A stretch of 64,000 nucleotides of DNA from Rhizobium sp. 11515TR (GTDB lineage Bacteria; Pseudomonadota; Alphaproteobacteria; Rhizobiales; Rhizobiaceae), in contig NZ_CP022998.1 in the NCBI RefSeq assembly GCF_002277895.1, positions 496,001 through 560,000 of the forward strand, given 5' to 3'. Below, one piece after another: positions 1 to 7,944 of this stretch. Numbering within the stretch: position 1 is the stretch's first letter; each line of letters starts with the position of its first letter. Under the pieces are notes generated by a model. It did not search any database. It was not told the DNA's origin and saw only the letters and a program-made list of their open reading frames with translations. Made by a program: the position numbers and the translations under genes.

Positions 1-655
1 CATCGCCATAGATCGGCAGGCTCTTTCCCGAAAGCGCGTTCAGGATCACCAGTGGGATCAGTTTTTCCGGAAAATGGTATGGCCCGTAATTGTTGCTGCA
101 GTTCGTCGTCAAGACAGGCAGGCCGTAAGTATGGTGCCATGCCCGCACGAGATGATCCGATGCCGCCTTGCTGGCCGAATAGGGGCTGTTCGGTTCATAG
201 CGATTGAGCTCATTGAACGGCGCATCATCCTTCGACAGCGTGCCATAGACCTCGTCCGTCGAGACATGCAGAAAGCGGAAGCCTTGCTTCTCTCCCGCCG
301 GCAAGCCATCCCAATAGCCGCGCACGGCTTCCAGCAGATTGAAGGTACCGACGATATTCGTCTGGATGAAGTCCCCAGGCCCATGAATGGAGCGGTCGAC
401 ATGGCTCTCGGCTGCGAAATTGATCACCGCACGCGGCTTGTGAAGCGACAGCAAATCGCTCACCAGCTCGCGATCGCCGATATCGCCACGCACGAACACA
501 TGGCGATCATCACCCTTCAACCCCTTCAGCGTATCCAAATTGCCGGCATAGGTCAGCTTGTCCAGATTGACGACCGTCTCGTCATGTCTCTCAAGCCAGT
601 CCAGGACAAAATTCCCCCCTATGAACCCAGCTCCACCAGAAACCAATATCGTCAT
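1..655 (-). CDS. rfbB: dTDP-glucose 4,6-dehydratase, N-terminal 218 residues (runs off left edge)
   Basis: Read on the minus strand from an ATG at 655-653, the frame stays open to base 1. It gives an extended SDR protein: the Rossmann motif [10 protein letters not shown] lies at about residues 7-16, followed by [26 protein letters not shown] and the YSASK catalytic tyrosine/lysine, then [17 protein letters not shown]. These are hallmarks of RfbB/RmlB, which converts dTDP-glucose to dTDP-4-keto-6-deoxyglucose for rhamnose and related O-antigen or exopolysaccharide sugars in the cytosol. The C-terminal third and any rmlA/C/D partners lie outside the window. No gene lies between it and the upstream tRNA-Gln. 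Confidence 0.93.
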   Translation of the reverse strand, partial: MTILVSGGAGFIGGNFVLDWLERHDETVVNLDKLTYAGNLDTLKGLKGDDRHVFVRGDIGDRELVSDLLSLHKPRAVINFAAESHVDRSIHGPGDFIQTNIVGTFNLLEAVRGYWDGLPAGEKQGFRFLHVSTDEVYGTLSKDDAPFNELNRYEPNSPYSASKAASDHLVRAWHHTYGLPVLTTNCSNNYGPYHFPEKLIPLVILNALSGKSLPIYGD

Positions 656-830
656 CGAAAGCCTATTCCGTTTTGGGCACAGCTATATTGCTGGCACGAA
701 TCAGCGACAAATCAAATCTTACGACAAGGAGGCGTTTCTCCTTCGAAAAGATTTCAATCATCGGAAGATTGATATCCGCCCCGTGCACAGAGACAACTCA
801 AAATACTGTTGAAATCAGGAAGCTTGAAAA

Positions 831-904
831 TGGCTGGGGAACCTGGACTCGAACCAAGATTAACGGAGTCAGAGTCCGTCGTTCTACCATTGAACTATTC
901 CCCA
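831..904 (-). tRNA. tRNA-Gln (CUG anticodon)
   Basis: The minus strand folds as a 74-nt cloverleaf with an encoded CCA. The acceptor arm TGGGGAA pairs with TTCCCCA, the anticodon stem is ACGGA/TCCGT with loop CTCTGAC (anticodon CTG), and the T arm contains GGTTCGAGTCC. The anticodon reads CAG glutamine codons. Confidence 0.93.
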
Positions 905-1065
905 ACGACCGCCAGGCGATAAAACCCTTCGCGGTGAAGGCTGGGCCTCTATAATAGAATTCGTCGCAGATGCAAATAGTTTAACGCAGGCAAATGCATT
1001 TTTTTGACGGAGCGCCGTCGATGCGCCAGAAGATGGCCCCTGGTGGAAGTTCAGGATCGATTATT

Positions 1066-1701
1066 TCACCAGCGCAACAGGCGCCTGCCGAGGATATATC
1101 CGACAGCGGTCACCATGGCGATCGCGATCGGGTACCAGAGCAGGACGAAAAGCGGGCTGTCGTCCGTGCAGTTGGAGGCATAGAAGGTCGCGGCGATGCC
1201 GCCGGCGGCCAATCCGGCGACGGCACCGGCCGCGCCCGGTTTTTCCGGCGCGCCCTGGCGCAGGGCGAAAAGAAAGCAGGCGAGCGGGCCGATCGACAGC
1301 AGCGGGATGAGCGTCAGGCAGAAGCGGGCATTGTGCCCGATCATCCGCGCACTCCAGCTGTCAGCCGGCATGACGGCCATTTCAACAGCAGCAGCGGCAA
1401 GGAGCAGGATGGGCGCCAAGAGCAGTGTCCAGCCCCATAGGCGCAGCGAAGCGCCCGGCCGTCCGATACGGAAGACGACAGCGCAGGCTGTTGCGGCAAG
1501 CGCGATGGTCACGACGAACTTGAACAGGAAACGGACGGTCTCCATCGCTGTATCGATATCGGCTCGAAAACCGATCATGGCAAAGAAGATACCGCCGCTG
1601 ATCAGGATGCCCGCGACGACCGACAGGGTGAGGACCTTGCCGATCCGCATGCGGACCGGCGCGTCCTGCGCCAGAAGATTGATGAGGTCATCGGTTTTCA
1701 C
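1066..1701 (-). CDS. nrsF: NrsF/DUF1109-family membrane anti-sigma factor
   Basis: A protein of 211 residues with six hydrophobic segments. It begins KTDDLINLLAQDAPV, the typical cytosolic N-terminus of NrsF (DUF1109) proteins, and has a late cysteine in ASNCTDDSPLFVLLWYP. In this family the protein holds an ECF sigma factor at the inner membrane and releases it under redox or metal stress. The chosen start is GTG at 1701, which overlaps the end of the sigma gene by 14 nt; an in-frame ATG 27 bases upstream lies inside the sigma coding sequence. The translational overlap fits a sigma/anti-sigma pair, and the divergent bufferin operon is the probable target. Confidence 0.85.
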   Translation of the reverse strand: MKTDDLINLLAQDAPVRMRIGKVLTLSVVAGILISGGIFFAMIGFRADIDTAMETVRFLFKFVVTIALAATACAVVFRIGRPGASLRLWGWTLLLAPILLLAAAAVEMAVMPADSWSARMIGHNARFCLTLIPLLSIGPLACFLFALRQGAPEKPGAAGAVAGLAAGGIAATFYASNCTDDSPLFVLLWYPIAIAMVTAVGYILGRRLLRW

Positions 1702-2254
1702 TGGTCTCACTCCGATACAATGCCGCAAGCATCTTCAACGCGCGGTGCAGCGCCACGCGCACCGCCCCTTCCGTCATCTTCAGCCGGTCCGCCGTTTCCC
1801 GGACGCTGGTTCCCTCGACAGAAATCGAGCGCACGATCGTCTTCTGCGGGTCTTTCAGCAGCTCCAGCATACGATCGACATCGAACCGGTCCAAGGCGTC
1901 GGTATGCTCTTCCGCCTCCAGGAAATCGATCACATCGTCGATCGGTACGCTCATATGCCGCCCGCGCCGTCTCAGGCTGTCGATCAGCTTGTTGCGCACG
2001 ATCGTCGACAGCCAAGGTCCGATCGGGCGGGATGAATCCCACGTGCCGCGCTTCAGATGGATGGCGAGCAGCACTTCCTGCACCACATCCTCAGCCTCGC
2101 TTACCGGCGCGCCCAGCTGATCGCAGCGCCGCCGCGCCATGGCGCGCAGATGCGGCGTCACGGCGCTGAGGAAACGGTGATAGGCCTGCGCATCGCCGCC
2201 GATCGCCGCGCGCATCCAGACTGCCCATTCCTCTTCGCGCGCCGAATGATTCAT
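1688..2254 (-). CDS. sigF: ECF sigma factor, SigF-like (bufferin/metal-stress regulon)
   Basis: 188 residues with sigma-70 region 2 (about 25-95; EAEDVVQEVLLAIHLKRGTWD, then IGPWLSTIVRNKLIDSLRRR) and region 4 (about 130-180; GTSVRETADRLKMTEGAVRVALHRAL). There is no region 1 or 3, which defines the ECF class. It is co-translated with the NrsF-type anti-sigma gene, the arrangement of Caulobacter SigF-NrsF. A GTAAC-N16-CGTA element 14-40 bases upstream of the ATG matches the element before the divergent bufA gene, so autoregulation is inferred. Because the -10 is so close to the ATG, the mRNA leader would be under about 10 nt; Met14 (2215) is an alternative start. Confidence 0.88.
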   Translation of the reverse strand: MNHSAREEEWAVWMRAAIGGDAQAYHRFLSAVTPHLRAMARRRCDQLGAPVSEAEDVVQEVLLAIHLKRGTWDSSRPIGPWLSTIVRNKLIDSLRRRGRHMSVPIDDVIDFLEAEEHTDALDRFDVDRMLELLKDPQKTIVRSISVEGTSVRETADRLKMTEGAVRVALHRALKMLAALYRSETSENR

Positions 2255-2267
2255 CCGACATCTCCTC

Positions 2268-2294
2268 TACGCGGCACCGCAGGCTTTCGTTACC
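2268..2294 (-). promoter_or_regulatory. Predicted ECF (SigF-type) promoter of the sigma/anti-sigma operon
   Basis: On the minus strand, GGTAAC (2294-2289), a 16-base spacer, then GCGTA (2272-2268). It has the same layout as the divergent bufA promoter element. The two sites share GTAAC-N16-CGTAGA. Confidence 0.65.
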
Positions 2295-2468
2295 GGCAAC
2301 AGCAACTATTTTTCAAGCTCTTTCGTCTCCATGGCAGGTTCTTCGCAAGATGCGTCTGCTACCCATGCGCATGTCAGCCTCACCACCATACTTGCCCAGC
2401 TATCGCCCGCCGCAGCAGATAGCCGGCACAAGATAAGTGACGCATCTCGAAAAAAATTCCGATGCGGC

Positions 2469-2495
2469 TGTAACATCCGCTCGAGACGCTCCGTA
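2469..2495 (+). promoter_or_regulatory. Predicted ECF (SigF-type) promoter of the bufferin operon
   Basis: TGTAAC (2469-2474), a 16-base spacer, CCGTA (2491-2495), about 50 bases before the bufA start. Together with the mirrored site before the sigma gene it supports joint control by the ECF factor encoded next door. Confidence 0.68.
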
Positions 2496-2545
2496 GACCT
2501 CGATGCAAGCCAATGACGGCTCGCATCCATCTAGGAGACAAATCC

Positions 2546-2812
2546 ATGAAGAACAGCATCCTCACCCTGGCCATTGCTGGCTCGATCGCATCGGCACTTG
2601 CATCCGTCGCCGTCCCGGCTTCGGCCGCCGATACCAAGGAAAAATGCTACGGCGTCGCCCTTAAGGGCCAGAACGATTGCGCCGCCGGCAAGCATGATTG
2701 TGCCGGCAAGTCGACCATGAGCTACGACAAGATGTCCTTCAAGCTCGTTCCCACAGGCACCTGCACCTCGATGAAGACCCCGAAGGGCCACGGCTCGCTG
2801 ACCCCGGCCTGA
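2546..2812 (+). CDS. bufA1: Bufferin precursor (DUF2282 four-cysteine exported peptide), copy 1
   Basis: An 88-residue protein with a Sec signal peptide (MKNSILTLAIAGSIASALASVAVPASAA) and a mature part with four cysteines spaced as [24 protein letters not shown] and GTCTSMKTPKGHGSL. This is the DUF2282/bufferin signature. In studied members BufB/BufC oxidise core cysteines to thiooxazoles and the product buffers copper in the periplasm. The start is the ATG before KNSI, preceded by AGGAG; an in-frame start 33 bases upstream has no ribosome site. It is first in the operon, 46 bp before a second precursor. Confidence 0.88.
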   Translation: MKNSILTLAIAGSIASALASVAVPASAADTKEKCYGVALKGQNDCAAGKHDCAGKSTMSYDKMSFKLVPTGTCTSMKTPKGHGSLTPA

Positions 2813-2858
2813 TCCGAAACCGGATTGATCGTCAACCATCTCTCGTAAGGAGTTTGTC

Positions 2859-3143
2859 ATGAGCAAGATGTCCGCACTCGCCCTGGCCGCATCGGTCGCA
2901 ACGGCGGTGACGCTGGTTGCCGGTGTGACGACAGCATCTGCCGCCGATGCCAAGGAAAAATGCTACGGCGTCGCCCTCAAGGGCCAGAACGATTGCGCCG
3001 CCGGTCCCGGCACGACCTGCGCCGGCACGTCGAAGGTCGATTATCAGCGCAACTCGTGGAAGCTGGTTCCCGCGGGAACCTGCGAGACGATCAAGACGCC
3101 GAACGGCCACGGCACCCTGATGCAGGGTCCAGCCCCGGTTTGA
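2859..3143 (+). CDS. bufA1: Bufferin precursor (DUF2282), copy 2
   Basis: A 94-residue paralogue of the preceding gene. It has a signal peptide ending ATSA-type (TTASAADAK), the identical core [18 protein letters not shown], then [10 protein letters not shown] and [15 protein letters not shown], so all four cysteines are kept. AAGGAG lies 7 bases before the ATG. The core is invariant between copies while the middle (KHDCAGKSTMSYDKMSF versus [18 protein letters not shown]) has diverged, as expected for two substrates of one maturase. A GC-rich hairpin separates it from bufB. Confidence 0.88.
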   Translation: MSKMSALALAASVATAVTLVAGVTTASAADAKEKCYGVALKGQNDCAAGPGTTCAGTSKVDYQRNSWKLVPAGTCETIKTPNGHGTLMQGPAPV

Positions 3144-3171
3144 CCCTATCAGACAAGGCAATGCAAACGTG

Positions 3172-3200
3172 GGCGGCGCATCGTTTAATCCGACGCCGCC
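3172..3200 (+). promoter_or_regulatory. Intercistronic hairpin between bufferin precursor and maturase genes
   Basis: GGCGGCG (3172-3178) pairs with CGCCGCC (3194-3200) across a 15-base loop and has no T-run. It sits after the precursor genes and before bufB, where a partial terminator or RNase barrier could leave more precursor than enzyme mRNA. The role is inferred. Confidence 0.4.
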
Positions 3201-3262
3201 TGCCTCTCGAACACAAACTGCTTCACAACTTTGCTGGAATTACTCTCATACGGAGGCCCGCA

Positions 3263-4117
3263 ATGAAACCGTCACAACTCCCCCGTCGCGCCGGCGTCGG
3301 CTTCAAGCCGGAGCATTTTGCCGAAATCCATGGCTCTACACAGCCGATTGGCTTTTTCGAAGTCCATGCGGAAAACTATATGGGTGCTGGTGGTCCGCCA
3401 CATGCCCAGCTCGGCAGGCTGCGCCAGGATTATGCCTTATCCATCCATGGCGTCGGCCTCTCTATCGGCTCGATGCAGCCTTTAGATAACCAACATCTTG
3501 CTCGCCTGAAGATCGTCTGCGATCGCTATGAGCCGGAGAGCTTTTCGGAGCACCTCGCCTGGTCGACGCACGACACGACCTTTCTCAACGATCTTCTGCC
3601 CCTGCCCTACACCGAGGGAACGCTTGAGCAGGTCTGCGCTCACATCGACGAAGTACAGACTTTGCTCGGTCGACAGATGCTGCTCGAGAATCCGGCTACC
3701 TATCTGCTCTTTGAGGAAAGCACGATCGAGGAAACGGAATTTCTGGCCGAGGTTGCCAGACGCACCGGCTGCGGCCTGCTGCTCGACGTCAACAATGTCT
3801 TCGTCGCCGCCACCAATCACCACATGGACGCACGCGCCTATCTCAAGCGCTTCCCGGTGCAATGGGTGCGCGAGATCCATCTGAGCGGTCATTCGGAGAC
3901 CGTCGACGATTTCGGCGCGCCGCTTTTGATCGACAGCCACGATACGCCGGTGAAAGATCCCGTCTGGGCGCTTTACGAGGAGCTGATCGGCTGCACCGGA
4001 CCGATTGCCAGCCTGGTCGAGTGGGATAACGACGTGCCGGCATGGCCGATTTTGAGGGCCGAGGCCGAAGCGGCCGAAGCCGTCCTGAAGCGCGCCGCCG
4101 CGCGTCGGGCAGCCTGA
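3263..4117 (+). CDS. bufB: BufB: DUF692 multinuclear iron peptide-modifying enzyme
   Basis: 284 residues of the MbnB/TglH/BufB (DUF692) TIM-barrel family. Visible blocks are [98 protein letters not shown] and [14 protein letters not shown]. The repeated His/Glu/Asp residues are the expected iron ligands. In studied members the enzyme uses O2 to turn cysteines of the BufA core into thiooxazoles with help from BufC. The chosen ATG at 3263 follows CGGAGG; the frame is open further upstream but would run through the second precursor gene. Confidence 0.9.
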   Translation: MKPSQLPRRAGVGFKPEHFAEIHGSTQPIGFFEVHAENYMGAGGPPHAQLGRLRQDYALSIHGVGLSIGSMQPLDNQHLARLKIVCDRYEPESFSEHLAWSTHDTTFLNDLLPLPYTEGTLEQVCAHIDEVQTLLGRQMLLENPATYLLFEESTIEETEFLAEVARRTGCGLLLDVNNVFVAATNHHMDARAYLKRFPVQWVREIHLSGHSETVDDFGAPLLIDSHDTPVKDPVWALYEELIGCTGPIASLVEWDNDVPAWPILRAEAEAAEAVLKRAAARRAA

Positions 4118-4127
4118 GGAGGGATCG

Positions 4128-4883
4128 ATGTCTCTCGCTACGCAAAGCGAATTCGCCGCAGCGCTCGTCAATCCCGATCTCGCGGTGCCCGATGGATTGA
4201 CTGCCTGGAACGGCCCACACCCAGCGCGGCGTTTCGGCGTCTATCGCAACAATGTCGCCATCGGCCTGATCGGTGCGCTCGCCTCGCGCTTTCCGGCTGC
4301 GGAAAGGATCGTCGGCGAGGAATTCTTCGCCGCCATGGCGCATGAGTTCATCCGCCTGCATCCGCCGCGCTCGCCGCTGCTGCTTGCCTATGGCGATGAC
4401 TTCCCCGATTTCGCCGGGAGTTTCGGACCGGCGCAGGAAATTCCCTATCTGGCCGATGTGATGCGGCTGGAGGCGCTGCGGGGTCGAGCCTATCACGCAG
4501 CCGACGCTATACCGCTTGATGCAGCACTCATGGCGACCATCGAGCCGGCAGGACTTGCGGAGCTGACTTTCGTACCGCACCCTTCAGCCTCGGTCGCACG
4601 TTCCGCCTATCCGGCCATCACCATCTGGGCGATGAACACCGGCGAAATCGAGCTTGCAGATATAAACGATTGGACGGGCGAGGATGCCCTAGTCATCCGT
4701 CCGCAGATGATCGTCGAAGTGCATCGCCTGCCGCCGGGCGGCGCAACATTTCTGGAAGAGCTGTTTTCGGGCACCGCCCTTGGCCAGGCCTATGAGACGG
4801 CTCTCGCTGAAGCCGCCAATTTCGATCTTTCCGCCAACCTCGCCGGTGCGTTCACGGCAGGCGCTTTCATGGCCATTCGCTGA
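4128..4883 (+). CDS. bufC: BufC: partner protein of the DUF692 enzyme (DUF2063 family)
   Basis: 251 residues. The N-terminal DUF2063 domain (about 5-95) shows QSEFAAALVNPDLAVPDGL, RRFGVYRNNVAIGLIGALASRFPAAERIVGEEFFAAMAHEFIRLHPPRSPLLLAYGDDFPDFA and PYLADVMRLE. It starts 11 bases after bufB behind GAGGAGG, so the two are likely translationally coupled. By analogy with MbnC and TglI-type partners it recruits the precursor leader to BufB. The C-terminal half (about 120-250) is less conserved and gives no separate function from sequence. Confidence 0.86.
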   Translation: MSLATQSEFAAALVNPDLAVPDGLTAWNGPHPARRFGVYRNNVAIGLIGALASRFPAAERIVGEEFFAAMAHEFIRLHPPRSPLLLAYGDDFPDFAGSFGPAQEIPYLADVMRLEALRGRAYHAADAIPLDAALMATIEPAGLAELTFVPHPSASVARSAYPAITIWAMNTGEIELADINDWTGEDALVIRPQMIVEVHRLPPGGATFLEELFSGTALGQAYETALAEAANFDLSANLAGAFTAGAFMAIR

Positions 4884-4901
4884 ACGCCAAGAGGAACGAA
4901 G

Positions 4902-5387
4902 ATGCAGAACCAGATGATGACGGCCACTCCGGCCGAACGCGAAACCATGCCCAAAAGGCTCTATAGTGTCCTAAAGCTTCTCGACCGTATCCCCTATAAC
5001 CTGATCGCACTCATTGCGCGGTTGTCGATCGCCGCCATCTTCTGGCAATCCGGCCAGACCAAGGTGGATGGCTGGCACGTGACCGACAATGCCGTCTATC
5101 TCTTCCAGACGGAATACAAGCTGCCGCTGGTCGATCCCTGGATCGCCGCCCATATCGCCGCCTTCAGCGAGCATTTCTTTCCTTTTTTGCTGGTCATCGG
5201 ATTGGCGAGCCGGCTCTCGGCGCTGGCGCTGCTCGGCATGACCCTAGTCATCGAAATCTTCGTCTATCCCGATGCCTGGCCGACGCATGGCACATGGGCA
5301 ACCTGCTTTCTGGTGATCATCGCGGGCGGGCCCGGGCGCATCGCGCTCGACCACCTGATTGCCAGGCGGTTCAGCCGCTCGGCCTGA
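4902..5387 (+). CDS. DoxX-family inner-membrane protein of the bufferin operon
   Basis: 161 residues, four predicted membrane helices. The motif IARLSIAAIFWQSGQTKVDGW near residue 40 is the DoxX signature, followed by a periplasmic stretch and helices FFPFLLVIGLASRLSALALLGMTLVIEIFVY and ATCFLVIIAGGPGRIALDHLI. It lies 18 bases after bufC on the same strand. DoxX proteins commonly accompany bufB-bufC pairs; the biochemical role is not established. A symmetric hairpin follows the stop. Confidence 0.82.
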   Translation: MQNQMMTATPAERETMPKRLYSVLKLLDRIPYNLIALIARLSIAAIFWQSGQTKVDGWHVTDNAVYLFQTEYKLPLVDPWIAAHIAAFSEHFFPFLLVIGLASRLSALALLGMTLVIEIFVYPDAWPTHGTWATCFLVIIAGGPGRIALDHLIARRFSRSA

Positions 5388-5400
5388 GATCGGCCAGACG

Positions 5401-5426
5401 GGAGCGCCAATTACGAGTGGCGCTCC
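5401..5426 (+). terminator. Hairpin after the bufferin operon
   Basis: GGAGCGCCA (5401-5409) pairs perfectly with TGGCGCTCC (5418-5426) across eight bases. There is no clear T-run, so it may be a weak or factor-assisted terminator between the convergent bufferin operon and the oxygenase-like gene. Confidence 0.45.
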
Positions 5427-5501
5427 GTGATGCTAGCCAAATGTGTATCTTCTGCGCATGTCGTTGCCGCAAAACCGCTGTGCGCTTCTACGCGACATGC
5501 C

Positions 5502-6458
5502 TTAACGCAGGACGGGTTCTCCGTGGAAGCGGCGACGTGACGGCTTCGAGACCCCGAAACCCACCTCCATCATCAGTCGCGGCTTCTGCGTCGGCACGGT
5601 GCCCATATGGAAACCGAAGGGGTCTTCGACGAAGCCCGAGCCGGCTTTACCGGTCAGTGTCAGTGCATTCGCCTGGCCATAATAGTCGAGCACTTCATTG
5701 GCCGGATGCCCAACCAGCAAGGTCAGCTGATGACGGACCCGGCGGCGCCTGTGGCTTCCCTTGACGAAGACATGTGGACCAGTGCCCTCATCCACATCGA
5801 CGAGATTGAAGAAGAATTTCAGCATCCGCCAATCATCGAGATCGAAGTGGTATTTGTCGAGCGAGGCAAGGCTCCGGTCGGCTTCGGAAGCCTGGGTTGG
5901 GAAGCTCCACCAGATGCGGGTGGTGATCACCTTGGCCTGGCCGCCGAGATATTGGCGGGCGACGTCGATCAGCAGCGGATCGCGCTGGACCGCCATGACG
6001 GCTTCGCAATCGAGCGAGCGCTCAAAAAAATGTCCGCTCAGAATCGGCCGTCCGAAGCGAGCCTCCGCTTCCTTATGTTCGCCTGCGACAAATTCGAGCT
6101 TCCGGTTGAAATTGCCGAAGCAGGCGGTGTTGGCAGCGAATTCGGCGATTTCCCGATGAATATGATCCGGCAGCATCAGGCTCGGATAGATGCCATCGGT
6201 CCGTAGAGCGTTGACGATGGCGCTGCGTTCAGTGCCGGCAAACATCGAGGAGCCGGAAACGGGAAGCCTGACGGGCTGCTTGGTGGCCAGCCAATGGATG
6301 CGCCGAAACGGCAGGGTCCTGGCCAGGAGAAACATCGGCAGCCAGGCCGGATTTTCCTTAAGATCGGTCAGGTAGGTGGGTATCCTGACGGCCATTCGCT
6401 TGAATCGGCCGCCCTGTCGGGCGATAGACTCCAAGTCTTCTGCCGGGGGATTGTGCAT
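5502..6458 (-). CDS. Phytanoyl-CoA dioxygenase (PhyH)-like 2-oxoglutarate/Fe(II) oxygenase
   Basis: About 318 residues. The double-stranded beta-helix metal site is visible as YHFDLDDWRMLKFFFNLVDVDEGTGPHVFVKGSH (HxD pair), a later histidine in GFHMGTVPTQKPRLMMEVGFG, and the following arginine expected to bind 2-oxoglutarate. The start at 6458 (MHNPPAEDLES) is chosen because GAAAGGA precedes it; an upstream in-frame ATG lacks a ribosome site. The substrate cannot be read from sequence, and no partner gene lies alongside. It converges on the bufferin operon but is transcribed separately. Confidence 0.72.
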   Translation of the reverse strand: MHNPPAEDLESIARQGGRFKRMAVRIPTYLTDLKENPAWLPMFLLARTLPFRRIHWLATKQPVRLPVSGSSMFAGTERSAIVNALRTDGIYPSLMLPDHIHREIAEFAANTACFGNFNRKLEFVAGEHKEAEARFGRPILSGHFFERSLDCEAVMAVQRDPLLIDVARQYLGGQAKVITTRIWWSFPTQASEADRSLASLDKYHFDLDDWRMLKFFFNLVDVDEGTGPHVFVKGSHRRRRVRHQLTLLVGHPANEVLDYYGQANALTLTGKAGSGFVEDPFGFHMGTVPTQKPRLMMEVGFGVSKPSRRRFHGEPVLR

Positions 6459-6931
6459 AGCGATCCTTTCCACGCATTTAAAAGATCCGTGACAGCAAGC
6501 CCCCAACCCGCTGACGATAATTCATTGAAACCTTAACATTTATTCGCTCTCGCGAATGTCTGCTGCACCGCGGCAAATAGAAGTCGGCCGGCCTTGGTCA
6601 AGGGGGCAAAAAACTAAAACCTGATCGAATCGGTAGAAATTTCCGCAGAAACACGCAACGCTTTCGAAGCCGATGACGAATTCGCCCGGAAGGGTTGCTT
6701 TTCCGGGGTGGCGGGCGAGACAGACGCAAAGGATTGCAGGAGCGGCGCACCGTGTTTGCCGTTGCTTAGGATAATGGCGCTAGAAGTTCGATAGGAGCAA
6801 ATAGAAGAGGAAGTTGCGGATAGGCAGCTGCGGTCTATCTCGGCGACCATTTCCATTGTCTTTTAACAGTCATATTCCTGTTCGCATTATTGGCTACATG
6901 AGCGAAAAAGCGTCAAAGAGGGTCCCCTTAG
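6459..6931. other. Intergenic region between divergent oxygenase and DUF1003 genes
   Basis: 473 bases with no convincing gene. A minus-strand frame of 80 codons (6856-6614) is serine-rich and shows no recognisable family or ribosome site, so it is not called. The region should hold the promoters of both flanking genes; I could not pick a confident -35/-10 pair. Confidence 0.5.
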
Positions 6932-7849
6932 ATGACAGAAACGAAGACCTTTGAGCCGGCGGAAGGTATCGTCGATTTCGACGCGGGCGAGGGCGAAAGC
7001 CCAACCGTTGTGGAGATGGACGATTATACCAAAAGTCTAGCGCAGGCGAAGGCCAAGTCCGTCAAGCTGATCGACGCCATCACCGGTCAGGTGCTCAAGA
7101 AAAAAGATGCCGTGCATGTCGACGATCTTCGCCCGTCGCTGGCGGACTTCATGCGGCTGAAGCACCCGGAGCTTCGTGCCGACGACTATATCAGCCGCAA
7201 GGTCATGGACGATTATCGCGCCCAGTATATCGCCGAGCTACTGACGGTGGAGCGCGGCGAGCTTTCCAACCTCGAAGACGAGGTCGTCGAAAGCCTGAAG
7301 ACGCATGATACGCTGGCCGAAAACATCGAAGAGGACTACGAGGACCACCGTTCGATCGGCGACCGCATGGCGGATGGCGTCGCGTCCTTCGGCGGCAGCT
7401 GGACCTTCATCATCTCCTTCTGCCTGTTTCTCGCAGTCTGGATGGGCATCAATCTCGTCATGGGCGAAAAACAGGCCTTCGATGCCTATCCGTTCATCCT
7501 GCTGAACCTGGTTCTGTCGACCATCGCAGCACTGCAGGCGCCGATCATCATGATGAGCCAGCGCCGCCAGGAAGAGAAGGATCGCCTGCGCGCCCTCAAC
7601 GACTATAAGGTCAACCTGAAGGCCGAGCTGGAAATTCGCCACTTGCATGAAAAGGTCGACCACCTCCTCAATCGCCAATGGGAGCGTCTGACCGAAATTC
7701 AGCAGATCCAGATCGAGATGATGCTGGAACAGGCCAAGGCGGCGACCCGGGCGATCAAGGCCAACAAGGCGGCGAAGGCAAAGACCAGTGCGCTGAAGAG
7801 CCTCTTCACCAAGGTCAAGGACCCCGATCCGGACGATTCCGTCAACTGA
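6932..7849 (+). CDS. DUF1003 membrane protein
   Basis: 305 residues: an acidic N-terminal 100 residues, then the DUF1003 core (about 145-255) with RSIGDRMADGVASFGGSWTFIISFCLFLAVWMGINLV, FDAYPFILLNLVLSTIAALQAPIIMMSQRRQEEKDR, and a helical tail (HLHEKVDHLLNRQWERLTEIQQIQIEMML). Two membrane helices and a conserved cytosolic coil are typical. The family is widespread and has no proven activity. The long N-terminal extension contains KLIDAITGQVLKKKDAVHVDDLRPSLADFMRLKHPEL, which may be a separate small domain. Confidence 0.82.
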   Translation: MTETKTFEPAEGIVDFDAGEGESPTVVEMDDYTKSLAQAKAKSVKLIDAITGQVLKKKDAVHVDDLRPSLADFMRLKHPELRADDYISRKVMDDYRAQYIAELLTVERGELSNLEDEVVESLKTHDTLAENIEEDYEDHRSIGDRMADGVASFGGSWTFIISFCLFLAVWMGINLVMGEKQAFDAYPFILLNLVLSTIAALQAPIIMMSQRRQEEKDRLRALNDYKVNLKAELEIRHLHEKVDHLLNRQWERLTEIQQIQIEMMLEQAKAATRAIKANKAAKAKTSALKSLFTKVKDPDPDDSVN

Positions 7850-7944
7850 TCGCACCGAACGGCTGCACCAGTCATCTTGGACCGTACCATATTGCTGGAG
7901 CTGCTAACCGCGTAATCCCTCTATGTCGTTCCACCATATGCCCT

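Noticed and set aside
74..772. 232-codon plus-strand frame at the left edge
   Set aside because: It is antisense to rfbB, whose minus-strand product has every expected dehydratase motif.
1066..2254. Sigma/anti-sigma pair as a general stress response (EcfG/NepR/PhyR) module
   Set aside because: The anti-sigma is a six-helix NrsF-type membrane protein, not NepR, and there is no PhyR.
2960..3262. Upstream extension of the bufB reading frame by about 100 codons
   Set aside because: It runs through the second bufferin precursor in another frame, is arginine-rich and lacks DUF692 similarity; the ATG at 3263 has a good ribosome site.
6614..6856. 80-codon minus-strand frame before the DUF1003 gene
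   Set aside because: Serine-rich, no family, no ribosome site; likely non-coding.
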